A stretch of DNA of 64,000 nucleotides from assembly GCA_016282745.1 (NCBI GenBank), contig JAEELL010000153.1:62001-126000 (forward strand), read 5' to 3'. Positions 10,142 through 18,818 of the stretch are shown one piece after another. The notes beneath the pieces were generated by a model. The model did no database searches and was not told the DNA's origin. It saw only the letters and a program-made list of their open reading frames with translations. Position 1 is the first letter of the stretch, and each line of letters begins with the position of its first letter. Both the position numbers and the translations under genes were made by a program. Source of the stretch: Lachnospiraceae bacterium. Its GTDB lineage: Bacteria; Bacillota; Clostridia; Lachnospirales; Lachnospiraceae.

Positions 10142-10177
10142 AAAAAGAAGCTCATACAAACGCATGAACTTCTTTTT
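10142..10177 (-). terminator. Terminator for the Flp pilin gene (bidirectional)
   Basis: AAAAAGAAG-CTCAT and ATGAA-CTTCTTTTT form a near-perfect stem between convergent genes. On the minus strand it ends in a T run, fitting the end of the pilin transcript. Confidence 0.65.
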
Positions 10178-10237
10178 GTCAGAGAAATATAATAACGTGA
10201 TAAATAACTAACGAAATATTACTGTGAGAGAATTCGG

Positions 10238-10420
10238 TTATTTCGCCGCAGCTGATTCCAAAGCATCATTAAGAACTTTATTCTCGTAGAATGAATTAAC
10301 TTTCTTTCCAAAAACGAATAATGCTGCTATGCAAACCAAAGCAATCAAAGCAAGAGCTAACGAATATTCTACCAACCCCTGACCATCTTCATCATTAATA
10401 AAATCAATAAATCCTCGCAT
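10238..10420 (-). CDS. Flp family type IVb pilin
   Basis: A 60-residue prepilin. I chose the ATG at 10420 because aaggag lies in front of it on the minus strand; the longer frame upstream has no site. The sequence has a short charged leader ending in GQGLVEYSLALALIALVC, the classic Flp cleavage and assembly motif: G-x-x-x-x-E-Y followed by a hydrophobic helix. Flp pilins are processed by a TadV-type peptidase and polymerised by the Tad system at the cell surface. No tad assembly genes are in the window, so it is either an orphan or works with a distant locus. Confidence 0.9.
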   Translation of the reverse strand: MRGFIDFINDEDGQGLVEYSLALALIALVCIAALFVFGKKVNSFYENKVLNDALESAAAK

Positions 10421-10561
10421 AGGCCTTCTCCTTATATTGTTTTTCCGATAACATCTATTTATATAATAATACATTTTTTAAAAAGACTCAATACATATAT
10501 GCAAAATTGTGAAAAAAATATTAAAAAAAAATAAACAAAATATTTATTTACACTAAAATGT

Positions 10562-10599
10562 GGTAAAATATTAATACTTGAGAAAAGGCTGGAAAGCCT
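10562..10599 (+). promoter_or_regulatory. Candidate promoter and small hairpin upstream of deoC
   Basis: TGgTAAAAT (10561-10569) resembles an extended -10. AGGCT-GGAA-AGCCT (10586-10599) would form a short tetraloop hairpin in the leader. No clear -35 is visible. Confidence 0.35.
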
Positions 10600-10643
10600 A
10601 ATTTACAAGAGGAATTGTATTTTGTTGGTCGGAGGAAACAATT

Positions 10644-11297
10644 ATGAACAATTATGAACAAATTTTGAATAAAGTTGATCACACACTTTTAAAGCCGGAG
10701 TCTACGTGGGAGCAGATAAGCAAAATATGTGACGAGGGAATTGAATACAAAACCGCTTCGGTTTGTATTCCACCATCATTTGTAAAACAGGCATCAGAGT
10801 ATGTTAACGGAAAAATAAAAATATGTACAGTCATCGGCTTCCCAAACGGATATAATGAGACAGAAGTGAAATGCTTTGAGGCAGCAAAAGCAGTTGAGCA
10901 CGGGGCAGAAGAGATAGATATGGTTATTAATATCGGATGGGCAAAAGAAGGAAGATGGAATGACATTCTTGATGAGATAAATCAGGTAAAGAAGGCGTGC
11001 GCAGGAAGATTACTTAAGGTAATTGTAGAGACATGTCTTTTGACAGATGAGGAGATTGCCGAATTATCTAATATTGTGTCAGAGTCAGATGCTGAGTTTA
11101 TTAAGACTTCTACCGGGTTTTCTACCGATGGTGCAACATTTGAGGCGGTAAAAATCATGGCTGAGAATGTGACAGGGGAGACAAAAATAAAGGCAGCAGG
11201 TGGAATTTCATCATTAGAAGATGCACAGAAGTTTATTGAGATTGGAGCAGACAGACTTGGAACAAGTCGTGTAGTCAAAATTGTAAAGGAACTATAA
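10644..11297 (+). CDS. deoC: Deoxyribose-phosphate aldolase
   Basis: Class I aldolase that splits 2-deoxyribose 5-phosphate to glyceraldehyde 3-phosphate and acetaldehyde in deoxynucleoside salvage; cytosolic, 217 residues, the normal length. The Schiff-base lysine is Lys154 in FIKTSTGF, and the second active-site lysine lies in KIKAAGG near residue 182. The N-terminal DHTLLKP motif is intact. The SD is cggagga before ATG 10644. The gene stands alone, without the usual deoA/cdd/pdp neighbours. Confidence 0.95.
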   Translation: MNNYEQILNKVDHTLLKPESTWEQISKICDEGIEYKTASVCIPPSFVKQASEYVNGKIKICTVIGFPNGYNETEVKCFEAAKAVEHGAEEIDMVINIGWAKEGRWNDILDEINQVKKACAGRLLKVIVETCLLTDEEIAELSNIVSESDAEFIKTSTGFSTDGATFEAVKIMAENVTGETKIKAAGGISSLEDAQKFIEIGADRLGTSRVVKIVKEL

Positions 11298-11344
11298 GTA
11301 TTTCTATTCTGCTATTTTGTAGCTGATGGATTGCTGGTATTAGA

Positions 11345-11388
11345 TTTATTATTGGTTTATTATTGGTTTATTATTGGTTTATTATTGG
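11345..11388. repeat. Four perfect tandem copies of an 11-bp unit overlapping a gene end
   Basis: TTTATTATTGG is repeated at 11345, 11356, 11367 and 11378. Since 11 is not divisible by three, the minus-strand gene reads successive copies in different frames, and its stop codon lies in the third copy it enters. Confidence 0.95.
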
Positions 11389-12211
11389 TATTAGATTTAT
11401 TGTTGGTATTAGATCTGTTGTTGGCATCGGACTGATTGCTGACCTGACTTCCATCATATTCCATATGATAGTTTTCCTTGTATATTAAATCAGAGATAAG
11501 TACTATTTCATAACCTTTATCTTTCAACCCTTTGATTAAATCGGGGAGTGCTTCTGCCGTGTATTTTGCACCGTTGTGCATTAGGATGATAGCACCGTTT
11601 TTGAGATTTTTGTGGTTTAATACGGTATCAACGATGTTATTTGCACCATAATTTTTCCAGTCAAGACTGTCGACACTCCATTGTATTGAATAATAACCAC
11701 ACTCCTTTGCTGTGGTTATAACAAGGTTATCGTAGTCTCCATAGGGAGGGCGAAAAAGAGACATTCTGTATCCGGTTAGCTTTTCAACCTTATCGGTGAC
11801 GGATTTTAATTCATTGCTGATTTCACCGGTTTCAAGAAGAGACATTTGCTTGTGATTTTCACTGTGGTTACCAAGATCGTTTCCGGATTCATAGATGGCT
11901 TTTACGTCATCAGGGTATTGAGAAACCCATCCGCCGGTCATGAAAAAAGTGGCTTTCACATCGTTTTCTTTTAGTATAGATAGTATTTTGGCTGTGTCTT
12001 TATTTCCCCAGGCTGCATCAAAAGACAAAGCAATTTGGCGTTTGTCAGTTTTGACACTGTAGATTGGAAGTTCTTTTGGATTGAGAGATGATGTTATGGC
12101 ATCGACGGGTAATGAATACATCTTGCACTGATACAGATATGTGATGCACAGGGATATAGTCAGTAATAATGTAGATAATAAAGCTATGGGATATAGTTTT
12201 TTATTTTTCAT
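11360..12211 (-). CDS. Polysaccharide deacetylase, PdaB-like
   Basis: 283-residue secreted or membrane-anchored NodB-fold deacetylase. One N-terminal hydrophobic segment (~8-27) anchors or exports it. The first catalytic motif is SFDAAWG instead of TFDDG, which is the form typical of the PdaB-like group; the metal-binding H-x3-H is in LGNHSENHKQMS, and RPPYGDYD is the third motif. Such enzymes remove acetyl groups from peptidoglycan or other N-acetylhexosamine polymers outside the cell. The last ~25 residues are an Asn/Ser/Lys/Thr repeat tail produced by short DNA repeats. It diverges from the MATE gene with ~100 bp between them. Confidence 0.85.
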   Translation of the reverse strand: MKNKKLYPIALLSTLLLTISLCITYLYQCKMYSLPVDAITSSLNPKELPIYSVKTDKRQIALSFDAAWGNKDTAKILSILKENDVKATFFMTGGWVSQYPDDVKAIYESGNDLGNHSENHKQMSLLETGEISNELKSVTDKVEKLTGYRMSLFRPPYGDYDNLVITTAKECGYYSIQWSVDSLDWKNYGANNIVDTVLNHKNLKNGAIILMHNGAKYTAEALPDLIKGLKDKGYEIVLISDLIYKENYHMEYDGSQVSNQSDANNRSNTNNKSNTNNKPIINQ

Positions 12212-12314
12212 TTAAATATAAACTTCGCTTTTTATTACAATATATGATATAGAAGAATAGTATATGAAAAGATTTTAAAAAGATAGTGAAAATGGATGGT
12301 AACGTAGAAAAAAC

Positions 12315-13781
12315 ATGGATAATAGAGAAATCATCAAAGTGAATGACAGTAGAGAAAACAATATAGAAAACAATGCGGAATCAGTTGTGAAAAAAGAAAA
12401 TCCCCTTGGAACAAAACCCCTGCCGGGACTATTGATGTCTCTTGCAATTCCTGCGATTATCGCAAATGTAGTAAACGCATTATACAACATAGTTGATCAG
12501 ATATTTATCGGACAGGGTGTTGGGAAATTGGGAAATGCAGCAACAACAATATCATTTCCCTTAACCACAATATGTCTCGCAATCGGCTTGATGGTAGGAC
12601 TTGGTTCGGCGGCAGGTTTCAATTTGGAACTTGGAAGAAAAAACGAAGACAGAGCAAGGATAATAGGAGGAAATGCAGCAGGAACTTTATTGATCAGCGG
12701 ATTGATAATATGTATTCTCGTAAGGATGAATCTGAGGGATTTATTGCTTATGTTTGGGGCAACAGACAATATTCTTCCCTTTGCCATGAAGTATGCGGGT
12801 GTTACTTCACTGGGGCTTCCGTTTTTTATGTTTTCAATGGGAATCAATCCGTTGGTTAGAGCGGACAGAAGTCCTGTATATTCCATGGCATCGATTGTTA
12901 TTGGAGCTGTTTTGAACACGATTCTCGATCCAATATTTATATTTGTTTTTAACTGGGGAATCAGCGGTGCTGCAATAGCAACAGTTATCTCACAGACGAT
13001 ATCAGCGCTTATTCTTATGGCGTATTTTCCAAGATTTAAGTCGGTTAAGTTTAGAATGATGGATTTTATTCCAAAGATATCGGTTATATTATTTGTATGC
13101 AAACTGGGTATTAACTCACTTATTTATCAGAGCTCAAATCTGGTGGCACAGATCCTGATGAACAAAATGCTCAAAGAGTATGGTGCAAAATCAATATACG
13201 GGGCAGACACGGCAATTGCAGTTGCGGGAATTGTAGTTAAGATTAATGTAATCTTTTTTGCATTGATAATCGGTCTTATTAACGGAGCACAGCCAATCTG
13301 CAGTTATAATTACGGAGCGAAAAAATACTCGAGAGTAAAGGGGACAATCAAATTATTTATGAGTGTTGCTGTTGTGATTTCTACGGTTATGTGGCTTATA
13401 TTTGAAATATTTCCAAGGCAGATTATTTCATTTTTTGGAAATTCGGGAAATGATCCGCTGTACATGGAGTTTGGTGTAAGGTACATGAGAGTATTCATGT
13501 TCTTCGTTTTCTTAAACGGTGTTCAGATTTGTTCTGCAACATTTTTCCCTTCGATTGGAAAAGGTATCAAAGGAGCAATGTTATCATTCTCAAAACAGAT
13601 TGTATTTTTGATTCCAATGATAATAATTTTGCCAAAATTCTTTGGCCTTAAAGGACTGATGTTTGCACAGCCACTCACGGATTTGTTTACATTTTTTGTG
13701 GCAGTATATTTTATGGTGGATGAGGTGAAGCATATGCCGGAGGATGGAGAAAGCGCAGAAGTAAAAAAGTATAAAGGATAA
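12315..13781 (+). CDS. MATE family efflux transporter
   Basis: 488-residue integral membrane protein with about 12 hydrophobic helices after a polar N-terminus of ~40 residues. Family features are the LGTKPLPGLLMSLAIPAIIA start of helix 1, the VDQIFIGQGVG loop after it, and the ISGAAIATVISQ segment in the middle. MATE proteins export cationic drugs or metabolites using Na+ or H+ gradients. The substrate cannot be inferred. The SD is weak. Confidence 0.9.
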   Translation: MDNREIIKVNDSRENNIENNAESVVKKENPLGTKPLPGLLMSLAIPAIIANVVNALYNIVDQIFIGQGVGKLGNAATTISFPLTTICLAIGLMVGLGSAAGFNLELGRKNEDRARIIGGNAAGTLLISGLIICILVRMNLRDLLLMFGATDNILPFAMKYAGVTSLGLPFFMFSMGINPLVRADRSPVYSMASIVIGAVLNTILDPIFIFVFNWGISGAAIATVISQTISALILMAYFPRFKSVKFRMMDFIPKISVILFVCKLGINSLIYQSSNLVAQILMNKMLKEYGAKSIYGADTAIAVAGIVVKINVIFFALIIGLINGAQPICSYNYGAKKYSRVKGTIKLFMSVAVVISTVMWLIFEIFPRQIISFFGNSGNDPLYMEFGVRYMRVFMFFVFLNGVQICSATFFPSIGKGIKGAMLSFSKQIVFLIPMIIILPKFFGLKGLMFAQPLTDLFTFFVAVYFMVDEVKHMPEDGESAEVKKYKG

Positions 13782-13859
13782 GAGGCTTCAACCTTATAGG
13801 GGTAATCATACAGATTAAATCCGGTGAAAAGTATGTCTGAAATAAGATAGTATAAATAG

Positions 13860-13888
13860 TTGATTTTTATTTCTTATTTTAGTAAAAT
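13860..13888 (+). promoter_or_regulatory. Promoter of tRNA-Pro
   Basis: TTGATT (13860-13865), a 17-bp spacer, then TAAAAT (13883-13888), placing the start about 20 nt before the mature tRNA. Confidence 0.6.
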
Positions 13889-13918
13889 ATAAATGTTCAT
13901 TGATTAAAAAATGAACAG

Positions 13919-13992
13919 CGAAGCGTGGCTCAGTTTGGTAGAGCGCTGCGTTCGGGACGCAGAGGTCGCGTGTTCGAATCACGTCGCTTCGA
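13919..13992 (+). tRNA. tRNA-Pro (anticodon CGG)
   Basis: A full cloverleaf is readable: acceptor CGAAGCG (13919-13925) with CGCTTCG (13985-13991), D arm GCTC-AGTTTGGTA-GAGC, anticodon stem CTGCG/CGCAG with loop TTCGGGA, and T arm GCGTG-TTCGAAT-CACGT. Anticodon CGG reads the proline codon CCG. The discriminator is A13992 and CCA is not encoded. Confidence 0.95.
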
Positions 13993-14066
13993 TTACCTTA
14001 CACAGATGGAGTGCATGAGGTGTTTCGGTGATTGTGTAATCGAATTAGCAGGAGGGGAGTTTTGCT

Positions 14067-14285
14067 ATGGATATCAAAGAAAAAATTGAAGAAATAGTTA
14101 AAAAGATTAAGTCAGATCCTAAGCTTTTAGCTTCATTCAAGGATGACCCGGTAAAGACAATCGAGTCTCTGACCGGAGTTGATCTTCCTGACGGAGCACT
14201 TGATCAGGTTGTTTCAGGTGTGAAGACAGCGATGGCAGCTGATGGAGCTTCAGGAATTGTTGATAAGATTAAGAACTTATTCTAA
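14067..14285 (+). CDS. Small conserved protein of unknown function
   Basis: 72 residues with an aggagggg SD. It is helical, with no signal sequence: an amphipathic charged N-terminus (KEKIEEIVKKIKSDPKLL), a central DPVKTIESLTGVDLPDG loop, and a helix ending in DKIKNLF. The pattern vaguely resembles Nif11/leader-peptide-like small proteins (short helix, DP-x-K, LTGVDLP), which often serve as RiPP precursors or scaffolds, but no modification enzyme is adjacent and I do not claim that role. Small proteins of this pattern seem common in Lachnospiraceae from memory. A strong terminator follows directly. Confidence 0.8.
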   Translation: MDIKEKIEEIVKKIKSDPKLLASFKDDPVKTIESLTGVDLPDGALDQVVSGVKTAMAADGASGIVDKIKNLF

Positions 14286-14331
14286 AAAACAAAGAGATTG
14301 TTGCGTCTTATGCATCAATCTCTTTGTTTTT
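14285..14331 (+). terminator. Rho-independent terminator
   Basis: AAAAACAAAGAGATTG (14285-14300) pairs with CAATCTCTTTGTTTTT (14316-14331), directly after the 72-residue gene. Confidence 0.85.
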
Positions 14332-14443
14332 ATACAATTGCTGACGTGCATTCCACAATAAGAATGCCTGGAGTGTTCTTGAACTCAGTGAGAATAGAAT
14401 TGATGTTTCATGGTTATGTAGGACCGGAAAAGGAGAATTTTGT

Positions 14444-17400
14444 ATGAAAATATTAGTGATTGGCGGAACGTATTTTCTTGGCAGAGCATTTGTCGATTTA
14501 GCGAAGAATGAACATGAAATCACAGTTCTGAACAGAGGAAATGTAGTTCTTGCAAAAGAGCAATATGGTAACATAGTTCAGGTTACCTGTGACCGACATG
14601 ATGGAAAATCAATAGCAAAGCTTAAAGATAATAACTATGACGTTGTTGTGGATTTCTGCGGGTACCAAAAAGGTGACATCAGCACTGTTTTGGAAGCATT
14701 GGATTACAATATAAAGCAGTATATTTTTATCAGCACCTGCGATGTTTATGTCAGAGGAAGTAAAAAAAATATCGATGAAAATTCTCCATTTGAAGAAAGA
14801 CATTTTGGTGGAGAAGCCGGTGATTACATAACAGGAAAAGTTGAATTGGAAAAAGAACTTCTGCAATGTGTGGAAAATTATGCGGGAAATCATATAAGAA
14901 ATCATATAGGAAACCATGTGGAAAATCATTTTGAAAATCATGCTGATAAGGAAATTTGTTATACGTCAATAAGACCAAGTGTAATTTATGGTCCGGGCAA
15001 TTACGCACCAAGGGAAACTATGTATTTTAACTGGATTGCAAAGGCGGGGCAAATTATATACCCGGAGGATAGCACAGGGCATTTCCAAATGGTATATGTC
15101 GGGGATGTTGCAAGAATCATTTTAGAATGCTGTCTTAACGAGAAAACTTGCAATGAGGCTTTTAATATTTGCGGAGACGGAATTGTGGATTATGAGATAT
15201 TTACCGAAGCTTTGGAGCAGGCAGTTGATATTCCTTTTGAGAGAGTGAAAATGACAATTGATAGCATAGCAAGGAAAGGAATACCACTTCCATTTGCGCT
15301 TACTTTGGCTGAGAGTGAGACCTATAGAGATGAGAAGGTTAGAAAACTTGGTGTGTCCTACACAAGTCTTGAGAAAGGATTAAAGGATTCATATCTTTCG
15401 TGGAAAAAAGAAGAGAAAATGGATGAAGTAAAAGATATAAATGATTCAAAAGATGTAAATGAGACAAAAGATATAAATGACATGAATAATATAAATGATA
15501 ATAAAGATACAGATGATATGGAAGATATCAAAGATATCAATGACATTGATGACATAATTGAGATAATTGATAAATTATATGAAGAAAATAGGGCAGATGA
15601 GGCAAGACGAATTCTTGTTGACAGTTTGAAACTTGCTGAGGACAAAGGCAATCTGGTTTTACAATTGCAGATATATAATGAACTAATTGGTTATTACAGG
15701 GTGACTTCTAACAGGGAAGAATTGGTAAAGACAATTAAAGGTGCCATTAGGACTGCTGATGCTCTTGGACTGGCAGGTACAATTCCTTATGCGACAACAG
15801 TATTAAATGCCGCTAACGGATACAGGTCAGTGGGGATGCTTGAACAGTCCATAGAGTTATATGCGGTCGCAGAGAATATATATAAAGACAAGTTGGACGC
15901 AAAGGATATGCTGTATGCAGGGCTCTACAACAATTACAGTCTGTTGTTTCAGGAAATGCAGCAATATAATAAGGCGAAGGAATATCTGCTGAAGGCTTTG
16001 AGTATTGTTGAGTATAACAATGAAGAATTTGAAATTGCAGTTACATATGCAAATCTTGCAAACACATCAGTTATGGAAGAAGATTATGATGATGCAAGAC
16101 AGTATGCGAATAAGTCCATTGAATGTTTTGAAAAGATGGATTTGTACGATCCACATTATTGTGCAGCACTATCTGCAATTGGAATGTGTGAATACAGAGC
16201 AAAAAATTATGAAAGCGCCGCAAGGTATTTCGGTAGTGCGAAGGAAATAATAAAGAACTCTCTTGGAGAAAATTCACAGTATCAGCGATTAAGTGAGAAC
16301 TATGAAATGTGCATGGAATTATTGGGTAAAGGTAAAAACAATAATGATGCGTATGTGACAAGTGATGAAATAGATGTTCAAATGAGTAGTGCAAATAGTA
16401 ATGTAAATAGCAATGTGAAGAGCAATATAAATGATGTGGATCCGAATGAAAAAGAATCAGGAAAAGAACCGATGATTTCAGGACTGAAGTTGAGCGAACT
16501 TTTCTATAATCAGCACGGAAGAAAAATGATTGAAGAGCAATTCCCTGAGTATGTATCCAAAATAGCAGTTGGACTTGCAGGAGAGGGATCCGATTGTTTT
16601 GGGTATGATGATACATTGTCCACAGACCACGATTGGGGACCGGGGTTCTGTATGTGGATAACTGATGAAACATTTGACAAAATCGGTGAACAATTACAAA
16701 AGGCATATGATGCTTTGCCGGATACTTTTATGGGATATAAGGTAAAAGAAACAAAGCAGGGTTCAGGCCGCAGAGGAGTGATGAGAATTTCGGACTTTTA
16801 TTCGAAATTTACAGGAGCAGAAAGATATGAAGATATAGACTGGTCAGAGGTAAAAGATTACTCCCTTGCAGCAGCTGTAAACGGCAAAGTGTTTATTGAT
16901 GAGGAGGGGGTGTTTAGCGCCTACAGAGAAAAGTTACAGTCGGGTTATCCTGATAATGTTCAGTTTTTGAAGATTGCAGAAGATGTCTACAATATCAGCC
17001 AGAACGGACAGTACAACTATCTCAGAATGCTGGAGAGAGGCGATGATTTGACTGCTGATATGATGATGTATGAATGTATCAGGAATGTGATGAAACTTAT
17101 CCATCATATGAATAACAGTTATCCGATGCATGACAAATGGTTGCACAGAAGCTGCAGGGATTTTGAAACCGATAATTATATAGTTGATTGTATTGAAGGC
17201 ATACACAATTGCCTAAAGAATAATGAAAATAATAAGATAAATAATCTGGTTGAAGAAATGACTGACAGCATTGCAAAAGAACTGTATGATAGAAACTTTA
17301 TCAGTGATGTGGACAATTATCTTGATCATCACACGGAGGAACTCATTATGAAGTCAGGCTATGCCACAAAGACTGACAGGCAGTTGGTGGATATGATTGC

Positions 17401-17977
17401 CGAGATAGAGTTTGAAGCATTTGACAAAGTTAAGAACGAAGGCGGAAGGGCTTCCTGCCAAAACGACTGGCCCACATTTTCCGTTATGAGAAAGAGTCAG
17501 TATCTGACTTGGAACAGAGATATGCTGTTGCAGTATCTCTATGATTTTAACAGAGAGTACAACTTAGGACACAATCTTATAACTGAGAAGTACGGTCGTA
17601 TGATGGAGAGTACTGCGCCTGAGAGATACAAAGAACTGGAAGGATATTTTCCTGAGATTCCTGAGAATAAAAAGATGGTAATAGAGCAGATTGTGAAGAT
17701 TCAGATGGAGATGGCAGAAGAATTTGCGGCGGTACACCCAAAGATTGCAGTAAATGCAAGAAGTCTTCACACCTATGAAGACGAAATGTTTGATACATCT
17801 TATGAGACATATCTCAGAGGAGAAATCAGTACATATTCTGATAAGATGCTGCAGTTATATGGAGCACATGTAGTCAGATGCGTAAATGAAGGAATAAATA
17901 TAGCAAGGCAGACCATCGAAAATACAGCAAAACTCTATGGATATGCCAGCCTTGAAGAATTTGAAAAGGACAGTTAA
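14444..17977 (+). CDS. SDR epimerase - TPR - DUF4037 - DUF4125 fusion protein
   Basis: 1177-residue cytosolic multidomain protein; aggaga SD before ATG 14444. Residues 1-~320 are an extended SDR/NAD-dependent epimerase with nucleotide motif GGTYFLG (8-14) and catalytic YITGK, interrupted by a five-fold Asn-His-x-x repeat. Residues ~325-375 are an Asp/Asn/Ile/Lys low-complexity linker. Residues ~375-630 are TPR helices (for example YNNYSLLFQEMQQYNKAKEY). Residues ~676-935 match DUF4037, with the nucleotidyltransferase-like GSDCFGYDD and DHDWGPGF. Residues ~940-1177 match DUF4125 (NEGGRASCQNDWPTFSVMR). DUF4037 and DUF4125 are usually separate neighbouring genes. I infer one pathway whose chemistry is unknown, possibly nucleotidyl transfer plus sugar epimerisation. 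The frame is continuous throughout. Confidence 0.85.
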   Translation: MKILVIGGTYFLGRAFVDLAKNEHEITVLNRGNVVLAKEQYGNIVQVTCDRHDGKSIAKLKDNNYDVVVDFCGYQKGDISTVLEALDYNIKQYIFISTCDVYVRGSKKNIDENSPFEERHFGGEAGDYITGKVELEKELLQCVENYAGNHIRNHIGNHVENHFENHADKEICYTSIRPSVIYGPGNYAPRETMYFNWIAKAGQIIYPEDSTGHFQMVYVGDVARIILECCLNEKTCNEAFNICGDGIVDYEIFTEALEQAVDIPFERVKMTIDSIARKGIPLPFALTLAESETYRDEKVRKLGVSYTSLEKGLKDSYLSWKKEEKMDEVKDINDSKDVNETKDINDMNNINDNKDTDDMEDIKDINDIDDIIEIIDKLYEENRADEARRILVDSLKLAEDKGNLVLQLQIYNELIGYYRVTSNREELVKTIKGAIRTADALGLAGTIPYATTVLNAANGYRSVGMLEQSIELYAVAENIYKDKLDAKDMLYAGLYNNYSLLFQEMQQYNKAKEYLLKALSIVEYNNEEFEIAVTYANLANTSVMEEDYDDARQYANKSIECFEKMDLYDPHYCAALSAIGMCEYRAKNYESAARYFGSAKEIIKNSLGENSQYQRLSENYEMCMELLGKGKNNNDAYVTSDEIDVQMSSANSNVNSNVKSNINDVDPNEKESGKEPMISGLKLSELFYNQHGRKMIEEQFPEYVSKIAVGLAGEGSDCFGYDDTLSTDHDWGPGFCMWITDETFDKIGEQLQKAYDALPDTFMGYKVKETKQGSGRRGVMRISDFYSKFTGAERYEDIDWSEVKDYSLAAAVNGKVFIDEEGVFSAYREKLQSGYPDNVQFLKIAEDVYNISQNGQYNYLRMLERGDDLTADMMMYECIRNVMKLIHHMNNSYPMHDKWLHRSCRDFETDNYIVDCIEGIHNCLKNNENNKINNLVEEMTDSIAKELYDRNFISDVDNYLDHHTEELIMKSGYATKTDRQLVDMIAEIEFEAFDKVKNEGGRASCQNDWPTFSVMRKSQYLTWNRDMLLQYLYDFNREYNLGHNLITEKYGRMMESTAPERYKELEGYFPEIPENKKMVIEQIVKIQMEMAEEFAAVHPKIAVNARSLHTYEDEMFDTSYETYLRGEISTYSDKMLQLYGAHVVRCVNEGINIARQTIENTAKLYGYASLEEFEKDS
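14886..14945 (+). repeat. Five 12-bp repeats encoding Asn-His-x-x
   Basis: Five in-frame units starting AATCAT or AACCAT encode NHIR, NHIG, NHVE, NHFE and NHAD in the SDR domain, between its catalytic YxxxK and the RPSVIYGPG strand. It is a local expansion that looks like a histidine-rich surface loop. Confidence 0.9.
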
Positions 17978-18140
17978 AAGAATTATAAATATTCATAAGA
18001 GACTATAAATTATAAAGAATAATGCAGTTGAAACGATTGAAAAAAGCAGATTAAAAATTATATTAAAAAAGAAATTAAAAATGAAATTATAAAAGTAAAA
18101 ATAATCTGATAATTTTATAGAAAGATATCTGTTTTTTTAG

Positions 18141-18168
18141 TATAATCTGACTTATAGGAAGACCTATA
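18141..18168 (+). promoter_or_regulatory. Candidate promoter and operator of the oxygen-defence operon
   Basis: TATAAT (18141-18146) is followed at once by a palindrome, TATAGG-AAGA-CCTATA (18153-18168), in the position of a repressor site. It does not match the PerR consensus. The rest of the 280-bp gap (17978-18257) is very AT-rich, and I see nothing else in it. Confidence 0.5.
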
Positions 18169-18257
18169 TTTTTATAGAATTTTTTCGCACTTTTTTTCAC
18201 AGGAGTGATTATTATTTTGCGTTAAAATAAATTTATTAATAAGAGGAGGATTTTATT

Positions 18258-18797
18258 ATGAAGTATGTTTGTCCGGTATGTGGATATGTACATGAAGGAG
18301 ATCAGCCACCTGAGAAGTGTCCGGTTTGTAACGTTCCGGGAGAGAAGTTTACAGTTCAGGGCGATGAGAAGGTTTGGGCTGCTGAGCATGTAGTCGGAAT
18401 AGCACAGGATGTAAGTGAAGATATCAAAGCAGATTTAAGATCAAACTTTGAAGGAGAGTGCTCAGAAGTTGGTATGTATCTTGCTATGGCACGTGTTGCT
18501 TACAGAGAAGGATATCCTGAAGTAGGGATGTATTATGAGAAGGCTGCTTTTGAAGAAGCAGAGCATGCAGCTAAGTTTGCAGAATTATTAGGTGAAGTAG
18601 TTACAGACAGCACAAAGAAGAATCTTGAGATGAGAGTAGATGCTGAAAACGGAGCTACAGCAGGTAAGACAGATCTTGCTAAGAGAGCAAAAGCAGCTAA
18701 CCTTGATGCAATCCATGACACAGTTCATGAGATGGCAAGAGATGAGGCAAGACACGGCAAGGCATTCGAAGGATTATTAAAGAGATATTTTGGATAA
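18258..18797 (+). CDS. Reverse-type rubrerythrin (rubredoxin domain first)
   Basis: 179 residues; gaggagga SD. The N-terminal rubredoxin-like domain has CPVCGY and CPVC as the four iron ligands (residues 1-~38). It is followed by a ferritin-like di-iron four-helix bundle with ExxH motifs in the helices ([38 protein letters not shown]). The swapped order compared with classical rubrerythrin marks the reverse rubrerythrin group, which reduces H2O2 and O2 in anaerobes using NADH-derived electrons. It is first gene of a tight operon with superoxide reductase and rubrerythrin. Confidence 0.92.
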   Translation: MKYVCPVCGYVHEGDQPPEKCPVCNVPGEKFTVQGDEKVWAAEHVVGIAQDVSEDIKADLRSNFEGECSEVGMYLAMARVAYREGYPEVGMYYEKAAFEEAEHAAKFAELLGEVVTDSTKKNLEMRVDAENGATAGKTDLAKRAKAANLDAIHDTVHEMARDEARHGKAFEGLLKRYFG

Positions 18798-18818
18798 TTC
18801 CATAGGGAGGAAATGTTT

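Noticed and set aside
10738..10768. Inverted repeat AATACAAAAC...GTTTGTATT in deoC as a terminator
   Set aside because: It lies inside a complete coding sequence with no T run, so it is probably a codon coincidence.
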